64,000 nucleotides of DNA from Lutjanus erythropterus (lineage: Eukaryota; Chordata; Actinopteri; Lutjaniformes; Lutjanidae): assembly GCA_020091685.1 (NCBI GenBank), contig CM034601.1:37904034-37968033 (forward strand), given 5' to 3'. The position numbers were made by a program, and so were the translations under genes. The first letter of the stretch is position 1; each line of letters starts with the position of its first letter. Positions 9,788 to 22,515 of this stretch are shown here, one piece after another. The notes beneath the pieces were generated by a model. The model did no database searches and was not told the origin of the DNA. It saw only the letters and a program-made list of their open reading frames with translations.

Positions 9788-12700
9788 TCACTTCACATTG
9801 CAGATCTTGACTGAGGTTCCGACTCCAAAGCCGGGGTAAAGAGGCTCAACAAACGTGGTCTCAAACCTGTGCAGGAGGGTCATGCTGTTGCCTATGCTAT
9901 AAAACGCCAGCACGCCCGCGGTGTGGTCCAGGTACACACCTATCCTGGGGGAGTGGGGGGCGTTGATGGATTTGTCCACCCGGTTGTGCCAGGCGGAGTA
10001 GCCCGTGTCGGAGCAGAGGAGACTCCAGGACTTGTCATTGTAGCCCAGCAGACACAGCGAGCCTTTGCCCTTCCGGCTGATGCTCCTGTAGGCCACGCCG
10101 ATGGAGAACTCCCCGCTCCACTCGATCTCCCAGTAGAAGCGGCCTCCGGACAGGGCCTCCCGGCACAGCACCTGGGCGAAGCTGTCGAACCTCTCAGAGT
10201 TGTCCCCGTACGGCTGCAGGTCTCTGGTGCGGATGACCTTCCTGCTGCTCTCAGAGATGTACAGCTCCTTGTAGGCTGTGTTAGAGTCCAGTTTCAGCTG
10301 GCAGAAGTCTGGAGGCCAAAATCAACACATTTTTATTGTATTCATTTGAGTTAAATCATCATATTTCAAGTCAAAATACCAGATACTCACATTTCAGAAA
10401 ATCTGCTCTGCTCTTTGGCTCTGGAGGAGGAGTGTTGTCCACTGTCATTTCTTTGCCTGCACATGAACAAACACTGGGTTTGGTCAGTGTGAACTACACA
10501 CACCCACACACATGCCTTTCATTCTTTCTTTGATGTCTTCATGCAGTGTTTTTAACTGAAGAAACTATGATACAACCCCTCTGTGTTGGAAAGCTCTGAA
10601 CTTAAATACAATTTTGAGGCACTTGTACTCAAGCATTTCAACTTTCTGGGACTTTTTACTTCTACTCCACCACATTACTTCTTTCCAAATTCAGATTAAT
10701 AATACAAATAATAGTCAACAAATTAATTATGATGTATTAGTATGGACTAAGGTACAACTTAACTGATCCCACTGGTGAGTAGAAAATTAAAAAAAAATAA
10801 ATCCAGCCGACATATGAATGCATCTTTTATTATAATTCAGCAAAACAAATGACATTATTCTGAAATGGGCCATTCTGCATAATGAATACTAATACTTTTC
10901 TTGGTATCAGTATATGTCAATATGTTTGTTCTTTTACTTAACTGAATTTCTGAATACAAGACTTTCTCTTCACTATTTCTACACTGTGGTATCACTACTT
11001 TAGCTTACAGCTACTACAAGGAACTTTCATGTTGTGTTGATTTTGAAGCCCCCTGTGGAGAAAAGAGGTAGTGATTCCCAGGGAAGTAAAGAATTTCAAA
11101 TACTCGTGTTACTGTAATTCAGGAGTTTTTTTGGGGTACTTTTATGAGTATTTTTTGTAAGTGTGTAATTATATTAATGTACCTGTACTTAAGTACAAAT
11201 TATACTACTTTTAAAATCATAATTTAAGACAAGACAACATGAATTAATATTCAAACACCTCATCTGCATTTTTGTGGCCAGTGAGGTTGTCTGTTCGTTA
11301 ATGGGCCAATGAAAACAATGACGTATGGAGACGAGCACGCTGCTGCAGGAACATGTGTCTAGAGGTGACCATAACTACACAGAAAAGAAAGACGGAAGAC
11401 AAGTACAAGGCATTCCTCCGCTATCACAACAAAATATAACAAAATGATAAAATGATAAAATGAAATTATCCGGATAAAAATCTCCTTCTGCTTCCTTTTA
11501 ACTGGTTAACATACTACTTACTGTAACTTTACCTGGGAAAATGCAAACACAGGCCTGTTTCCTCATGAGAATTCACAAAGAATCTGACCTGGTGACAGGT
11601 GTTAACAACAGAAATAGCTTAGAAATAGGTCACAGTGTTTTTAGTATTTTTATTTTTAATTTTTTAAAATTTTGTACCGATATTTGTTTGCTTGTTGTTG
11701 TGTTTAGAATTACGGTTCAATTATGTAATGTCTGTTGTCACAATGTCTCTCACTTAATGTCTGCATCTCAATCTGTATTAATGCAATAAAATAAAAAAGA
11801 ATAGAGGCATCAAATAGCTTGCTCTCATTTGCACACACAGGTCATACAGAGCAGTCATTCCCAAAGACCGGCTTGGGACCCACAAGTGGGTCACAAGAGG
11901 TTTTATTTAGGTCCTCAAATAAATAAAAGACTATGGAAGAAATTCTGCAAATGTAAAATTTATATCTGCAGTAGACCTTTTATAAAACATTTAAAATATG
12001 TATATTGTTTTACTGATTAGTAGAAAAAACAAGAGCCTGTTCATTCTGCCTAAAAGCACTTATTTTGACGCATTTAGGCTAAAATGTCCTTTGTTGTTTT
12101 CCTGATATTAAGAAATAAAAAGAATGAGATGGTCTGTTACCTCAGCCCAAATGAATTTATATCTCATTTATAAAGTTTTAATGTGTATATGTTTTCAATA
12201 AAGCTTCAAGATAATATAGGGTAATGTGGAAATGGCAGTTATTGATAAGCCTCACTGTGACATGGGTCATGATGGTTTGTCATCTTTATAAAGTGGGTCA
12301 CCAGGAAGAAAGTCTGGGAAACACTGTAAAAACTTCCTTGTAGTAGGTTTAACATCATGTACATATAAATGCATTAATAATTATAATGGGCTGTTCTATA
12401 TAATGAGTACTTTCACCTTTTGTACTTTAAGTTAAGGGCTGTTGGCTGCATTATCAACCTAAATAATAATTAACCTCCTACAGTCTTATATTGTTATAGG
12501 AAGTGACAGCTCTCACCTCTGCTCCTTCTGTCCAATGTTCGACTCTCTGTAGTGTACACTGGCACCTCGTTCACTGTAAGACACACACATTCATGTTCAG
12601 CAAACTGAGTTTGTTGGCGTTTACTGTCCATCATGTCAAAGCATTGTTGTTTCTGCTGCTGCGGTCCTGACCTGACTTGGAGATCTTAAGCAGCTCCTCT

Positions 12701-15700
12701 CTGCCAAACTCCTCCAGGCGTTCCTTGATCTCAGCCACAGCTTTCCTGACGGCCCCAAAGGAGAAGTCGGGGTTGACCGTCACTCTGGGTATGAAGCCGT
12801 CATCAGTGGGGGTGCAGAGGTAGTTGAAGTTCTGACGGGAAAAGAAAAGCAAGTATCGTGACAAGGATGAATATACATCAACATGAACTATCTGAGTACA
12901 GACGGAGTGGCCCAAATTAATTTTTATAAAAAAATTTAAATGAAAGAGACTTCATTTATACTATTTCAGAGACTCTGATGAGTCCCTCCCCCTTCTAACC
13001 TTTCAACTGGCACCTGAAACATACACGTGTATGATTTTCTGATGTTCTAGGTACTTTCCACACATGTTCCATGTACATGCACCTGCACACTCTTAGATGA
13101 CTTCATCCCAGCACCCAACCATATTTGGCCATATCCAGCTACATTCAACTGTGTCAGCATCCCGTGTACATCACCTGTGACCAGGTTTCTCCCTGCAGCT
13201 GGGCTGCTTGGCAACAGTTCAAGGCAAGATAGTGGTTCTCTTGGCAGCAAATCAAGGCTTGGTGATAGTTGTTAACTCCCCAAACACAGAAGACTGTGTC
13301 ACACCAAACAACTGGGAAACACCAGATACTATGCCCTGTGTCACACTGAGCAGTTGGAGGTTGTTACACGAACACACACAGAGGATACACAGAGAATGCT
13401 GACCCTCTCAGAGAGCATAACAGATGCCTCAGTATACATGGAGTGGAGGGCGTAGAAATTCTCCTTCTATACCATCTCTACATGAAAAGTGCCCTCACAT
13501 AATTTTTGTTATAATTTGCTGCTATATAAATACAATTGACTTGATTTGAAAATTCATTTTGGAACTAGAATCATAGGGAAATGTTTTTCACCATCCAAAT
13601 TTCCATCCACAGCATTATGAGTAATAAATCAAAGAGCTGATTTTAATTCCTCTTCAAGTCCTTGTTTAGAAATTCTTACGCCCACTTGATCCAAAGGACT
13701 TAACATGTGTTTATATTGTTTTTATAACCATGGGCAACCTGCGCATGTAAGCCATCTCATTCAAAACCACACCCATATTTATATTGACTTGTATTAAGCT
13801 AGAATTAGAGTAGAAATGCAACGTCATGACAATAACATAAAAATCTCGCAGTATGACTTTGTTTTCAGGTATCTGGACTTATTCATTTTTCTGACAACTT
13901 TTTTACTCCCATCGTTTTAACACAACAATCTGTACTTCCTGTTCCTTACATTTTCAACATTTTTTAATGCTTTTGAGGTTTTTTGACTAGTTTTACTTTG
14001 CGACATTTACTTTGCGCTGCCTCACCAACATCAAGACCAATTTCAATCTAAATGGACAGGACAATAACACACGGAAAAGAGGATTCCTTGGTGTGTCCAT
14101 CAGTGCATATCACGCATGACAGATGTAACAAGATGAAACAGATGAGAGAAAGACTTGACCACAGAGAAAATGTGAGGTTCTGTTAACTTTTACTTGAGTA
14201 AAGAAGTACTTCAGTACTTCTACTTTCACTCTACTTTTACTAGAGCTAAGAATGTGTGCACTTTTGTTACTTTTGCTTATATATTGGAATACGAGCAGAT
14301 TACACCAGAGGTTTGCAGAGTGGGATGTGGACGTCCAAACAGTGAAAAGTAATAGTTAAATTAAAACATAAGTTATAAAAAGGAGATCACACATAAATGT
14401 GTGTGATTTGGTTGAAGAGACATACAGTAGGGGGATATTACTGTTTTTCCTACTTTCCTAAAGTCAGAATCTAATAAATGCCTCAGGACAGACCTTTTTT
14501 TATGTATATATTTTCTGTAGTCTGAAGTTATGTAAAACAGTAACATTAAGCTATATTGACTCACTTATTGAGTGTCTATGGGATCAGACAACATAATCAT
14601 AATCCCATAAGCATCTGGGAATTGAGCAAAACTAAGTAAGTGAACTAAGGAGGGGGGATTTTTATCCACAGAGGCCCACAGTCCCACCTGGATTAACACC
14701 AATAAATGACAACTCCATGCACTAACGCTGCATGTTACCTGCAAAAAGTGGATGTGGTCTTCGGTGCTGTACAGCTGCTTGAGGCCGGACTCCTTCTTCT
14801 TCAGCTCGTCAATCTCCTGTTCCAGTCGCTCGATCAAAGCCTCGGCCTGGTTGAAAGCGGCCTTCTCGTTGATGCCGATCAGCTTGGTCACCTCTGACCT
14901 CATCCTCTCAATGGAGCGGATCATGTCCTCAAACATCTTCTGGCTCTCCACCATGGCTCTCTGGGCTGAATTCTGAACAAGACAGAAGACACTGCTGTAG
15001 TCAACATCTTATAGCATGGTCTTTCCTTTTTGATGGTTGAAATATGAATAATCAAGAGAGTTGGTTGGTTTGTAACCTACTGTTTGTACAATAGCCATGT
15101 AAGGGACAATGCAGGGCAGGGCAATATATCAATATTATATTGTGATAGATTTGTTGTTGATGATACTGTTATATTGTAATATATCAAAACTGTTGTTTTT
15201 TCCTGGTTTTAAAGGCTGCATTACAGTAAAATTATATAATTTCCTGAGCTTATCAGATTGTTTGAGCTGTTCTATTATTTGATTTTACCATTTAGTCATT
15301 ATATCCACATTACTGATGATTAGTTACCAAATCAGGTATAATAATATTTTCTGAAGACCCAATTGTCATCCCTTAAATATTGTTGCAATATTGGAGTGTT
15401 TGGTCAAAAATACTGTGATGCTTTCTAATTTCATCCCCTCAGCTGCTTCAACCCCTTGAAGTACAAGACATGTCACCAATCACAACCTATATGATCAATA
15501 TCAAACTTCCCTACTGTGATAGGTTTTTCAGCTATTTCACACAGGCCTAGGATAATGTACAGTAGATACTGTATGTACATTATGCATTATCCCGTGTATT
15601 ACACTACTGGTTAAAACACACAAAACATTCATTTTAAAATGGTTTTATTTCTTCTGCTGAGTCCTTCAGAGTCTATGTTCAGAACTGCGTTCACAGCAGC

Positions 15701-18677
15701 AGTCTGCTATTCAGAAATAACAGACCGTAGAATGCTGTGATTGACCAACAAGAATTAAGTATTCAAAAGAAACGTGTAATAAGTCCTTGTATTATAATTC
15801 TTGTGTGTTTATGTGTCATGGAAATCTGTATCTAATTTATTATTTAAAAAAAAGTCCAAAGGGGAAAAGAAGAAAGTTTGTTGACATATTAATATGAACA
15901 TAGAATTTTTACCTTGAGTGAATCCACAGCAGTCTTCAGCTCCTCCAGCTCCTTCACCCTCTCCTGGCATTTTTGTCTAATCTCAGCCTGAGAGACTCCC
16001 AGGAGTTTCTGCAGAAGAAGAAAGGCATATTACACATTCATCTGTTTCACTGTTTTGTTCCCATGCTGACTGGCCGTACCGGCCTCCTTTAATTTATTAT
16101 GCAGAAGCTGGCATAAGATGTAGTTAGATGTCATGCTGTTTTATTGTATGAGATGTAAAGCCTCATATTTGTTGGTTCAGTAAAAACATTCTTTCTCATT
16201 AAGGAATATCTGGGGAGGCCCTTGGGCATGTCTAATAAAGCCCACTCAAAAGAATCTTCTTAATACGGCCGGCTTTTATCTCAGGGGGAGAGGGGGGAAA
16301 AAATCTGTAGTGGAATTCTGGCCATGTGAGGAATGCGAATCTACCGCTGCCTGACTTTTAAAGAGATGTTTCAAGGTGCACGCAGCTCTGACATGCAGAA
16401 TAGACGGCTCCTAATTCAGCTTTTACTCAAGCCCACCAACCCATTCTTCAAGATAAGCTTGAGGAATGTGGGGAATCTAGGGAGGGAGGGAGGGGGGGTG
16501 AACATGAGAGGGGGAGGGGAGAGAGCAGGAGTGAGATGTGTGAGATTCAGGTTGTAAATCCTTGGATGAGAGAAACCAGACTCCCCCATGTTGTAAAGAA
16601 AACAGCAGGTCGAATTATTACTCCATCAAGCTCTAAAACTAGCCTACATATAGAGTCATAAAAACAGATTACTGCTCTGAGTGATGCACATTTATTCCAC
16701 AGTATCTGTTGACAGTCTTATCTAGCCTTCATAGTTTTACAGGCAATGTGATGGTGAGTCATTTGAATGGTCATTGCTACGGTTACGACACTGTGATTGG
16801 CTGATGATGAGGTGTCGAAGGCCTTGACGCCCCCTGACATTCCAGACCTGCTCCCACAGGTGGGAACCAACAGAAAGCAGAAAGCAGCAGAAAGGAAATG
16901 TACGGTTTCTGTGTATCTATCCCACAGCTGGATACCGCCGCATTCTCTGAAAAGCAGCTTTCAGAGGCAATAACTGTAAGACACTCCCCCCCGGCCTTCA
17001 TACAGCTAATCAGAGAGCTGGATTTGTTTTGGCGGTGAATGCCTGCCAGTTTAGCTGATAGCGTCGGCGAAATGGGTCAAAGTACAAGCCCAGTCGTAGA
17101 GCAGGGGCAGGAGTTGGGAAAAACAACCTGTTTACTTTCACTACAAACACCTGAATGACTATACTTTTATAACACATCAGGGATGTGGCTCTTACTAAAA
17201 GTTTATGTCTGAAAATCATACTTGAGTTGAATTAGGAGAGGAGATTCAGCTAAACTTTCTGACAGGAAATCACACATTCATTCTCCAAGAAGATCTAAAG
17301 TGATTTTTCCAACGGGTGAACAGTTTGCTCTCACACAAAATACTCCAATGACTGTATATTTTTAATGGATCAATGATATTTAAAGGTTAATATGTCTCAA
17401 AATCATGTTAAAGTTGAATTAAAGGAGACGTTTCAGCACTGCCTTACTTTTCCTGACATGTAGTCACAATTTCTTTCTTTTCCAACAGGTGACCACTTTT
17501 CTTTCACTCAAAATACTCCAAAAACTATCTATTTCCAAAGTACCAAGGATTTTAAAAGTTAAATCTGTCTGAAAATCATAGTAGAGTTGAATCAGGAGAG
17601 GAGTTTCAGCACTGCTTATCTTTCTGTCATGAAATCACACTCCGAGTCTCTGACAAGCTCATTGAAAGTGATTTTTCACTCAAAATACTCAAGGATTAGC
17701 ATCTTTTTAAAGGGTTATCTGTTTGAAATTGATATTGCAGTTGAATTGGGAGAAGAGTTTCAGCTTCTAACTGAATGCTCACACTCTTATTCTCACTGAA
17801 AAAGACTTTTCTAACAGGTGAGCAGTTTGTTTTCACTCAAAATACTCAATATAATTATTCTATATTTCTAATGTACAAGGATGTGGCTCCTTTTAAAGGC
17901 TTATCTGTCTGAAAATCATATTAGAGTTGAATTAGGAGAGGAGTTTCAGCTTCGAACTGAATACTTACTTTCATTGTCTGAGTAGCTGACTGAAAGATTT
18001 TCTAACAGGTGAACAGGACTATTTGTGTGCCTTCTGCGTTTAGTTTGTGAGAAATATCAATCAACAGAGACAGGAGGGTTTCTTACCTGTTTCTCCCCCC
18101 TCTCTGCCTCAGCAGAGACAATGTCATGGCCCTTGTGTTCACTGACTGTGCAGATAGCACAGATACACATCTGATCTGTTCGACAGAAGAGCTCCAGGGA
18201 CTTCTGGTGCTGCGGGCAGATCTTCCTGTCCAGGTTCCCCAGCTCGTCCACCAGCTTGTGCCTTTTGAACGTGGCTGACTCGTAGTGAGGCTTCAGGTGC
18301 TTCTCGCAGTAGGATGCCAGACAGTTGAGACAGGACTTCACAGCCTTTAGTTTCTTCCCAGAGCAGAAGTCGCAGGGGACGTCGCTGGGCCCGGCGTAGA
18401 TGTTCCCCTGGGACATGTTGAGGTTAAGGGTCAGGCCACTCTTCTTGATCTTCTCAGCCACCATGCTCAGAGTGGCGTTGGGCCGCAGCACGGGCCTCTG
18501 GGTGAAAGTGATCTTACACTGCGGACAAATGTAAATCCCTGTGTAGTCAGCCTCATTCCAGTAGCCGCTGATGCAGTCCATGCAGAAGCTGTGGCCACAG
18601 GGGATTGCCACAGGGTCCCTCAGCAGGCTCATACACAAGGAGCAGTTGAAGTAGTCTGGAGAAGTGTGATCAGCCAT
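9788..18677 (-). CDS. TRIM-A: finTRIM/TRIM16-like RING E3 ubiquitin ligase with PRY-SPRY domain
   Basis: Probable cytosolic E3 ubiquitin ligase, 574 residues. Seven minus-strand exons: 18677-18087, 16008-15913, 14972-14739, 12831-12672, 12573-12517, 10456-10391 and 10308-9788. All have GT/AG borders and total 1725 bp. RING finger at residues 12-54 (CSLC, CGH, CMDC, CPQC). B-box 1-like finger at about 102-131, B-box 2 at 154-184 (CPQH, CRTDQMC, HKGH). Coiled coil at about 198-307 from the 96- and 234-bp exons. PRY-SPRY from about 402 to the end (YWEIEWSG, WSLLCSD, RIGVYLDH). The ATG has a good context (A at -3, G at +4). RING cysteines and histidine are all present, so activity is plausible. 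The layout is that of fish finTRIM genes often named TRIM16-like or TRIM25-like; many are virus- or interferon-induced. I cannot name the orthologue. Confidence 0.93.
10590..11215. mobile_element. hAT-type MITE remnant
   Basis: Lies in the TRIM-A intron between exons 6 and 5. It shows fish hAT-like subterminal motifs at both sides: TACTCAAGC and CTTCTACTCCACCACA near 10625-10675, and TGTACTTAAGTACA near 11180-11200. A related fragment follows at 12345-12440. No transposase is encoded. Confidence 0.45.
11852..12326. mobile_element. Probable non-autonomous hAT element
   Basis: The left end CAGTCATTCCCAAAGAC and the reverse complement of the right end, CAGTGTTTCCCAGACTT, form imperfect terminal inverted repeats. 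Both are followed by a GGGACCC or GGTGACCC block. No clear 8-bp target duplication remains. It is inside the same TRIM-A intron. Confidence 0.5.
14165..14265. repeat. hAT end fragment
   Basis: Short run of ACTTTTACTTGAGTA-type subterminal repeats in the TRIM-A intron between exons 4 and 3. Similar fragments lie at 840-970 and 22365-22515. Confidence 0.4.
15112..15425. mobile_element. Fish MITE (GGCAATATATC type)
   Basis: In the TRIM-A intron between exons 3 and 2. It starts with GGGCAATATATCAATATTA, contains the block TTTTAAAGGCTGCATTACAG, and ends with GTCAAAAATACTGTGATG. From memory these blocks match a very common fish short transposon; the copy is diverged. Confidence 0.45.
17100..18015. 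repeat. Five-copy satellite in TRIM-A intron 1
   Basis: A diverged tandem repeat of about 153-187 bp per unit. The core (CTGAAAATCATA, then AGTTGAATTAGGAGAGGAG, then TTCAGC) recurs at about 17209, 17394, 17569, 17722 and 17909. Most units also carry TTTTCTAACAGGTGA, CACTCAAAATACTC and TACAAGGATGTGGC. The array ends about 70 bp before the donor of exon 1. Confidence 0.8.
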
Positions 18678-19110
18678 TGTGATGGACCAAAAACACAGTC
18701 AGACCTGCGGAAACAGACGCCAAGAACAGACAGAGGCTTCAACAAGTGTGCCTGGGAGCCCGCCCTCAAGAGTGTGGTACAGCCTGCCAGAGACAGGACC
18801 TACTTGTATTTCTGAATTCCAGAGGTTATTGATTGAAAGCAGACAAGGCCCTCCCCCTGTGCTGTGAGTGTATCGAGCCCTGCCCAGTTCAGATAAGCAG
18901 GTTGAGCGAGGAGGGAGAGGGACGGAGAAAGAGACAGAGAGGGCGGGCAGACAGGAGAGGACAGGACAGAGAGAGGAGAGAGGATATGGGCAAAGAAAGA
19001 GCATGAATGAAATGTAAAAAGTACAACAAGTGACAATGAACGTGCTGGAAAAACGCTTCCATTTTCCACGGAGTTTCCTTTACTCTCAAATTTCTCATGT
19101 GGCTCATCTG
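18678..19110 (-). promoter_or_regulatory. TRIM-A 5' flank with ISRE-like site
   Basis: Upstream of the TRIM-A ATG. The minus strand at 19083-19072 reads GTAAAGGAAACT, one mismatch from the ISRE consensus GAAANNGAAACT, about 395 bp before the start codon. A purine-rich GAGA tract lies at about 18898-18980. No clear TATA box is seen, and the transcription start is unknown. Confidence 0.3.
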
Positions 19111-19839
19111 TGGATGAATTGCGCACACACTCCTCGGCAGCTCTATTTCCACCTATTGTTGTCAGACAGAATCGCCATTGTCTTAAACCGGTTATAGTCT
19201 GACAAACATGAATGCAGCCTAAGGTACTGTCGGAATTTAAGGGACCACCCAATAAACAAACAGAGACACTGTGAGCTCAGGCAAAGTTTCAAAGTAATTT
19301 CCCTGCTCGCTCCTTTTTTTTATCACCTAAAACCTAAAACTAAAAGTTGAACTTTGCTGTAGGTGTAGCTACAACTCAGTGCTGTTGAGTATTTGCACTG
19401 TGTCCAGTCAGACCAGTCAGGTCACTTTGTAACTGTAGATGTTTGTGCAGCAGAGAGAAAATATTCATGCTTGAGACACCAAGCGGAAACACACACGCAC
19501 GGCTGCGTGTGCACACGCAACACATTCCTGCCGGATCCAGGTGTGTTGTTGCAGTGCGTGTTTCACATACTTGTGTGCATGCTTCACTGAGAGTAATGTC
19601 GCATTTTTTCATTCCTAAAAATGTCACCCTCATGGTTGCCTAATTTACCCCTGTGACCCTGACTCGCTCTGCAGCAGCAAGTGCTGACATCATAGACTCA
19701 CATTAACATTTCAGTTGGGTCTAGTCTATTGGTTTCTGCCAATACTAATGCACCAATCACAGTGCTTTCCTGTTTTGTTATAGGTTAGAGCTACTGTAAC
19801 AACATAGGAAAACACACTAAATTAAAGGTAGAATCAGTG

Positions 19840-20362
19840 CACTGTAAAACTGAAAAGAATTAGGACTAAAACAGTTGAAACAACTTAAAATTTCAACAGA
19901 CTGCAATAGATGAATGAGTTTTGAGCCCATCTCAAATTTTTAAGTTTTGAAAAAGTTTTACCAACAACTGATATTTTGTTTATATAATTTACTTTTCTTC
20001 TTTAGATAAACTTAAAGCTTTGAATATTACTAACTCCAAACACTGTATTTAAAAAAAGTAAATTAACTGAAGTGAAAGTAAACTTTTAAATTTCAATATT
20101 TTCAATTAAAACAATTGAATTTTTCAGGCACTAAAACAAAGGAAAAATCAGGTTTGCAGCTCACTGCTATTTAATTTGGGATTTTTTTTTAGTTTCTAAA
20201 ACTCAAAGATTTAAGTTTTCTTAAAGAAGAGTATATTATCTCAACAAATGATGATAGGTTTATTTCAAAAATTAAGAGTCTGACTTGGGCTCAAAACTCA
20301 AAAATCTATTGCAGTGCGTTGCCTTGATATTTTAAGTTGTTTCAACCATATTTTTTATAGTG
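19840..20362. mobile_element. Foldback MITE, copy 1
   Basis: The two halves are inverted repeats. The left side reads CACTGTAAAA, GTTGAAACAACTTAAAAT, GACTGCAATAGAT and GAGTTTTGAGCCC. The reverse complement of the right side reads CACTATAAAA, GTTGAAACAACTTAAAAT, CACTGCAATAGAT and GAGTTTTGAGCCC. It has no coding capacity. A related copy is at 35315-35826. Confidence 0.75.
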
Positions 20363-21560
20363 TAGGAATTGTCTGAGCTGTTCATAATGTACGAGAGAGT
20401 TGATTATTGAGTCTAATTCCCAGGATATCAAGTACTGACAGTTTTGGTTGGTAAAGTGTCCTGAGCACAGCAAAATAATGAGAAAATAAGGAAAAATACA
20501 GGCAGTGGCACAGACACACTACTAGTGAGTCATATGTGACGATTAAAAGGAATTATGTTTTTATGAGTCTATATATTGTGTTTCTTTAAGGGAAATGTTG
20601 CATACTATGCCTTTAAGGTTGTAAAAAGTACACTGGCTCCACCTTCATTTTATATCTTGCATTACTTCATAGACTTGGTAGTTTCACCTCTCCATATTTG
20701 GTCAGGTTTCTGATAAGCCAGTTTTTCCTTCCTTCCTGCAGAGTAAAGGGAGCGCTCTGTACTTACAGATTAACTACCTGTTAGAGGCCAGGGCCACTGC
20801 CAGGGGACAAAACTTTGAATGTAGCTTCCAATTATTTGACTTTCTAACTTGTGATAGAAAAGTGAAGAACATACAGTAAACATATAATCTAAATCAATGC
20901 CCTTTTCTTTGAGAAAGTCAGTATGAGGTATGATAAAGCTTATAGGACAACACACTTTAATAAGGTTTAATAAGAAGCCTTTAAGAGCAGCAGCTCCCAG
21001 TGTTCTTTGATGAAGCAGACAGAAACTCCACTGTCATCTATAGCTCAGTCCGAGTTCAAGGAGAAGGGTCAGCCTTCATTAAGGTGCGGTGCTTTCTGCA
21101 GGGCGAGTGCAAGAGAACACAAACGGCTGTTTGATCAAAGGAAACAAGGAGCCACTTCACTGAGTGTGAGTAATAAAAACAGGAAGGCACAATATTCAGA
21201 CGTGGACGCATTTGTTGATGTTGGTAGATGCAAAGGTGAGGAGTACTGACACCGACCCAGAGTGAATGGAAAGACTACACACTGCTAGTAAGCACTGCTG
21301 TTGTCACGACAACCTCAGCCAAGAGACGGGACAAACCAGCATGTTGACCATCTATCAAAGCTGCATTGAACGGGACATATCCTAATAAAACTGAACAAAT
21401 TCCAACATAATGGTCTAGTTTTTATGGTGTCATGATTCAGATTTGACATAAAATACAAAATAGCATGGCTATGTTGTGTGTGTGCATAGTTTGTTGAGAT
21501 AAATTCCTTAAAAGTTGAACCACAGACCTTTTTCACAGCAGCTATTTTGACATGATACAG
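20363..21560. other. Intergenic, nothing recognised
   Basis: Between MITE copies. The ORFs here are short and match no family I know; the sequence is AT-rich with no clear repeat structure. Confidence 0.4.
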
Positions 21561-21563
21561 TAG

Positions 21564-21723
21564 AGTAAACACAGGTGTTACCTGTGATACTTATTGTGGT
21601 TCAGTTCCATTCAGGTCAAACACAGTCAGGGTACTATTGTCCATGTTGGCTCACTTGAAGGTCTCTGCTACACTAAATGGAACAGGATCTTAAAGAATAT
21701 AATTGGTAACACCTGTGTTTACT
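21564..21723. repeat. Compact element with perfect 19-bp inverted ends
   Basis: AGTAAACACAGGTGTTACC at 21564-21582 is repeated exactly in inverted orientation at 21705-21723, giving a 160-bp unit. The form suits a very small MITE. No clear target duplication is visible. Confidence 0.6.
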
Positions 21724-22364
21724 TTATTATTTCATAACAATATGGCTGAAAAAGGTCTATAGACTTAGAAAGCCAAACTCCCTCCCACTCTGGTGGACCA
21801 CCATGGGACCTAACTTGGGGAAAAATGTAAATGGTAGTCAAAGGGGAGAGAAATAATTTTTTGATCCTGTTTGAATTGTGCCATGATTTGCACATATGAT
21901 ATTTGTCAATTTAAAAGGTAATTTTAACAAAGTTAATCAGCCAAATTTAAACTTCAACTGGGGAGCTGGGAGGACAGACCTAGTCTTTGTCACAGAATTA
22001 CTGGCTGCCGGGGGAGGCTGATACAAAAAAAAGAACCTAAACTCAGTCAAATAAAGTAAAACTATTTGGTGTACATGTACCGCCATGGGTCTTCCACTAC
22101 CACCAGTTATCCAGCTGTGGTTTGTCTTCCCTCTGGCTCACACAACAATAACTGCTTGAAGCTAACTGTTGAACAGTTCATGCAGGAGTGGTAAAGAGAG
22201 CTCAGATGATATCATGTGGTATTACGTAGACTTTAAACAAGAGCTTAAACTTGAAAAGTATCTGCTGTATCTGTATTTTAGAGTGAACAACACTAGAAGA
22301 TTTACAGAGATGACAGAAAGAAAGGAGCAGAAACCAGATGATCTGAAACGTTTGTAATGATGTA

Positions 22365-22515
22365 GTAACTCATTACAAATACTCACATTACTGTAATTAA
22401 GTTTAGTAGTTAGATTTTTGGGGTACATGCACTTTTATGAGTAGATTTTCAAGTACTGAAACATACATTGGAAAAAGTAATCTACTTAGTTACTTTTAAA
22501 ATCACAGTAGAGTAC
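22365..22515. repeat. hAT end fragment
   Basis: ACTCATTACAAATACTCACATTACTGTAAT-like sequence followed by GGGGTACATGCACTTTTATGAGTA and CTTAGTTACTTTTAAAATCA, described here in pieces. It is the same repeat class as 11090-11215. Downstream, 22660-22740 and 23055-23150 carry further short AT-rich repeat fragments (ATTAATC-type), and 23761-23780 is a run of 20 A. Confidence 0.4.

Noticed and set aside
9869..10354. 161-codon plus-strand frame over the TRIM-A SPRY exon
   Set aside because: Antisense shadow of the PRY-SPRY exon; it runs across the splice acceptor of the true gene.
18800..19252. 150-codon minus-strand frame upstream of TRIM-A
   Set aside because: Its Leu-, Ser- and Pro-rich run comes from a GA-rich tract; it has no domain and would overlap the promoter.
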